A DNA stretch of 16,894 bases, taken from assembly GCA_902783235.1 (NCBI GenBank), contig CACZQG010000286.1, forward strand, positions 1-16,894. Reading direction: 5' to 3'. Below the pieces are notes generated by a model that saw nothing but the letters and a program-made list of their open reading frames with translations, ran no database searches and was not told the DNA's origin. The first letter of the stretch is position 1. Each line of letters opens with the position of its first letter. Source of the DNA: an uncultured Ruminococcus sp. (GTDB lineage: Bacteria > Bacillota > Clostridia > Oscillospirales > Ruminococcaceae). Shown here in pieces: positions 15,577 through 16,894 of this stretch. A program made the translations under genes and the position numbers.

Positions 15577-16769
15577 AAAAGAAAATATTGCTTCTTGGCG
15601 GCTCGGCTCAGCAGATAATTGCTATAGAAACCGCAAAAAGGCTGGGGTATCATACAGTACTGTGCGATTATCTTACAGATAATCCCGGACAGTTTCATGC
15701 GGATAAATTTTACCTTGTAAGCACAACAGACAGGGAAGCAGTACTTGAAGTGGCTCAAAAGGAACAGGTTGACGGTATTTTAGCATATGCTTCCGACCCG
15801 GCAGCTCCTTCCGCTGCATATGCTGCGGAAAAGCTGGGACTTCCGTGTAATCCATACAGATCAGCAGACATTCTGTGTAATAAGGATAAATTCCGTGAAT
15901 TCTTATCTGAAAATGGATTTAATTGTCCAAAAGCCGTAAGCTTCACATCAGAGGAAGCAGCTGCCGAAAAAAAGCACAGCCTGGAGTATCCGATAATAAT
16001 AAAGCCTGTGGATTCATCAGGCAGCAAGGGGGTCACTATACTTGATTCTCCCGGAGGATTTGAAGAGGCTGTCAGGTTTGCCTTCTCCTTTTCCCGTGCC
16101 GGCAGGATCATTGCGGAACAGTTTATTGAAAACAAGTATGACTGTATCATAGGCGGTGATATATTCGTATATCAGGGCAGAGTTATATTATGGGGACTTA
16201 TGAACGCTTTTCGTGGGGATTCGTTAAATCCCCTTGTACCCGGCGGGGAGATCTTTCCCGTAAGCCTGAGTGAAGCTGATGAAAGCTCGGTCAGAGCAGC
16301 ACTTCAGGATATGGTGACAAAGCTGGGTATCAGCTTTGGGGCTATGAATGTTGAAGTCATGGTGGATAAAAATAACAGGGTATACCCTATAGATATCGGC
16401 CCCAGGGCAGGCGGAAATATGATACCCATACAGCTGAGCGAGATATTCGGAGTGGACATTGTGGAGATGTCAGTACTGACAGCAATGGGAGAGGATATAT
16501 CTCCCGTGCCGGAGATCAGGATACCTTACTGTGCAACATATGTCCTGCATTCGGACAGTGAAGGTGTTTTGAAGGAAATACGGTTTGACGACGAGCTGGA
16601 AAAATATATATTCCGCAAGGAGTTTTATAAACAGGCAGGTGACACTGTTGAATGCTTTGACAATGCTTCAACAGCCCTGGGCATAATATTCCTGAAGGCT
16701 GATAATATGCAGCAGATTATGGATGTAATGGAAAATGCGAAAAGGTACATTCATATCGTTTTAATATAA
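15573..16769 (+). CDS. ATP-grasp ligase of unknown substrate, last gene of the operon
   Basis: Likely joins a carboxylate to an amine or similar nucleophile through an acyl-phosphate, at the cost of ATP. The 398 residues have an N-terminal Rossmann-like pre-ATP-grasp part (KILLLGGSAQQIIAIETAKRL, then CDYLTDNPG). The ATP-grasp core follows: YPIIIKPVDSSGSKGV (139-154) as the ATP-binding lysine and glycine loop, AEQFIENKYD (181-190) as the hinge, and NVEVMVDKNNRVYPIDIGPRAGGN (259-282) with the metal-binding E261 and D274 and the conserved R278. This is the PurK, carboxylase and amino-acid-ligase type (ATP-grasp_4). It overlaps wzx by 4 nt, so it is co-translated with the exporter. A role in amidating or acylating the glycan is inference. 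No terminator follows within the window. Confidence 0.85.
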   Translation: MKKKILLLGGSAQQIIAIETAKRLGYHTVLCDYLTDNPGQFHADKFYLVSTTDREAVLEVAQKEQVDGILAYASDPAAPSAAYAAEKLGLPCNPYRSADILCNKDKFREFLSENGFNCPKAVSFTSEEAAAEKKHSLEYPIIIKPVDSSGSKGVTILDSPGGFEEAVRFAFSFSRAGRIIAEQFIENKYDCIIGGDIFVYQGRVILWGLMNAFRGDSLNPLVPGGEIFPVSLSEADESSVRAALQDMVTKLGISFGAMNVEVMVDKNNRVYPIDIGPRAGGNMIPIQLSEIFGVDIVEMSVLTAMGEDISPVPEIRIPYCATYVLHSDSEGVLKEIRFDDELEKYIFRKEFYKQAGDTVECFDNASTALGIIFLKADNMQQIMDVMENAKRYIHIVLI

Positions 16770-16894
16770 AGACCTGAAATCTGGCAGCGCATCTGACGCA
16801 CGATCTTCATGGAAATCAATTTTAGTAAACGATTAGTAATAAACTATAAATCACTTAAATAAATACAAAAGTTTAGGTCAAGCCTTTTCAAAGG
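16770..16894. other. Non-coding tail of the window
   Basis: No gene is visible in these 125 nt. The first 30 nt have moderate GC and the rest is AT-rich. No stem with a T-tract is complete, so the operon's terminator is not in view. The last bases, AAGCC-TTTTCA-AAGG (16880-16894), look like the left arm, loop and part of the right arm of a hairpin cut by the window edge. That could be a terminator or the start of a dispersed repeat. Confidence 0.45.

Overview
The window reads as chromosomal DNA of a low-to-mid GC Gram-positive anaerobe. Strong AGGAGG-type ribosome binding sites, a textbook sigma-A promoter, TTG and GTG starts and a Clostridia-style citrate synthase and GlmS point to a Ruminococcus-like (Oscillospiraceae) gut or rumen bacterium. 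The genus is an inference from protein flavour, not from a marker gene. All 16 convincing protein genes lie on the + strand, and I see no frameshifts, tRNAs, rRNAs, CRISPR arrays or insertion sequences.

Region 1 (1-1416) holds a citrate synthase gene with a TTG start, closed by a clear intrinsic terminator. Region 2 (about 1417-1692) is the only sizeable non-coding stretch. It carries an 11-bp inverted repeat with a 26-nt loop, a consensus promoter (TTGACA, 17 nt, TATACT) and a 7+9+7 dyad over the -10 box. There is no room for a glmS ribozyme.

Region 3 (1693-16769) looks like one long operon of 15 genes. In order these are glmS, an Alg14-like and Alg13-like pair, a GT4 glycosyltransferase, rfbA, a Stealth-family sugar-phosphate transferase, a GT2, a Wzy-type polymerase, rfbB, rfbD, rfbC, two more GT2s, a Wzx-type flippase and an ATP-grasp ligase. 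Most neighbours overlap by 4-14 nt or are separated by 0-15 nt. The largest gap is 79 nt, between the last two GT2 genes, and contains a perfect 18-bp tandem duplication inside a 27-codon open frame.

Together the genes describe Wzx/Wzy-dependent export of a rhamnose-containing polysaccharide. GlmS supplies GlcN-6-P towards UDP-GlcNAc. RfbA, B, C and D make dTDP-L-rhamnose. The Alg13/14 pair, GT4 and three GT2s build the repeat unit. The Stealth protein probably adds a hexose-1-phosphate, giving a phosphodiester. Wzx flips the lipid-linked unit and Wzy polymerises it. The ATP-grasp enzyme is an unassigned ligase that may decorate the glycan. No initiating phosphoglycosyltransferase, Wzz-type chain-length regulator, tyrosine kinase or attachment enzyme is in the window. 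The most notable points are glmS heading the operon under a possible operator, the Stealth and ATP-grasp genes, and the repeat-bearing micro-ORF joining two glycosyltransferase genes.
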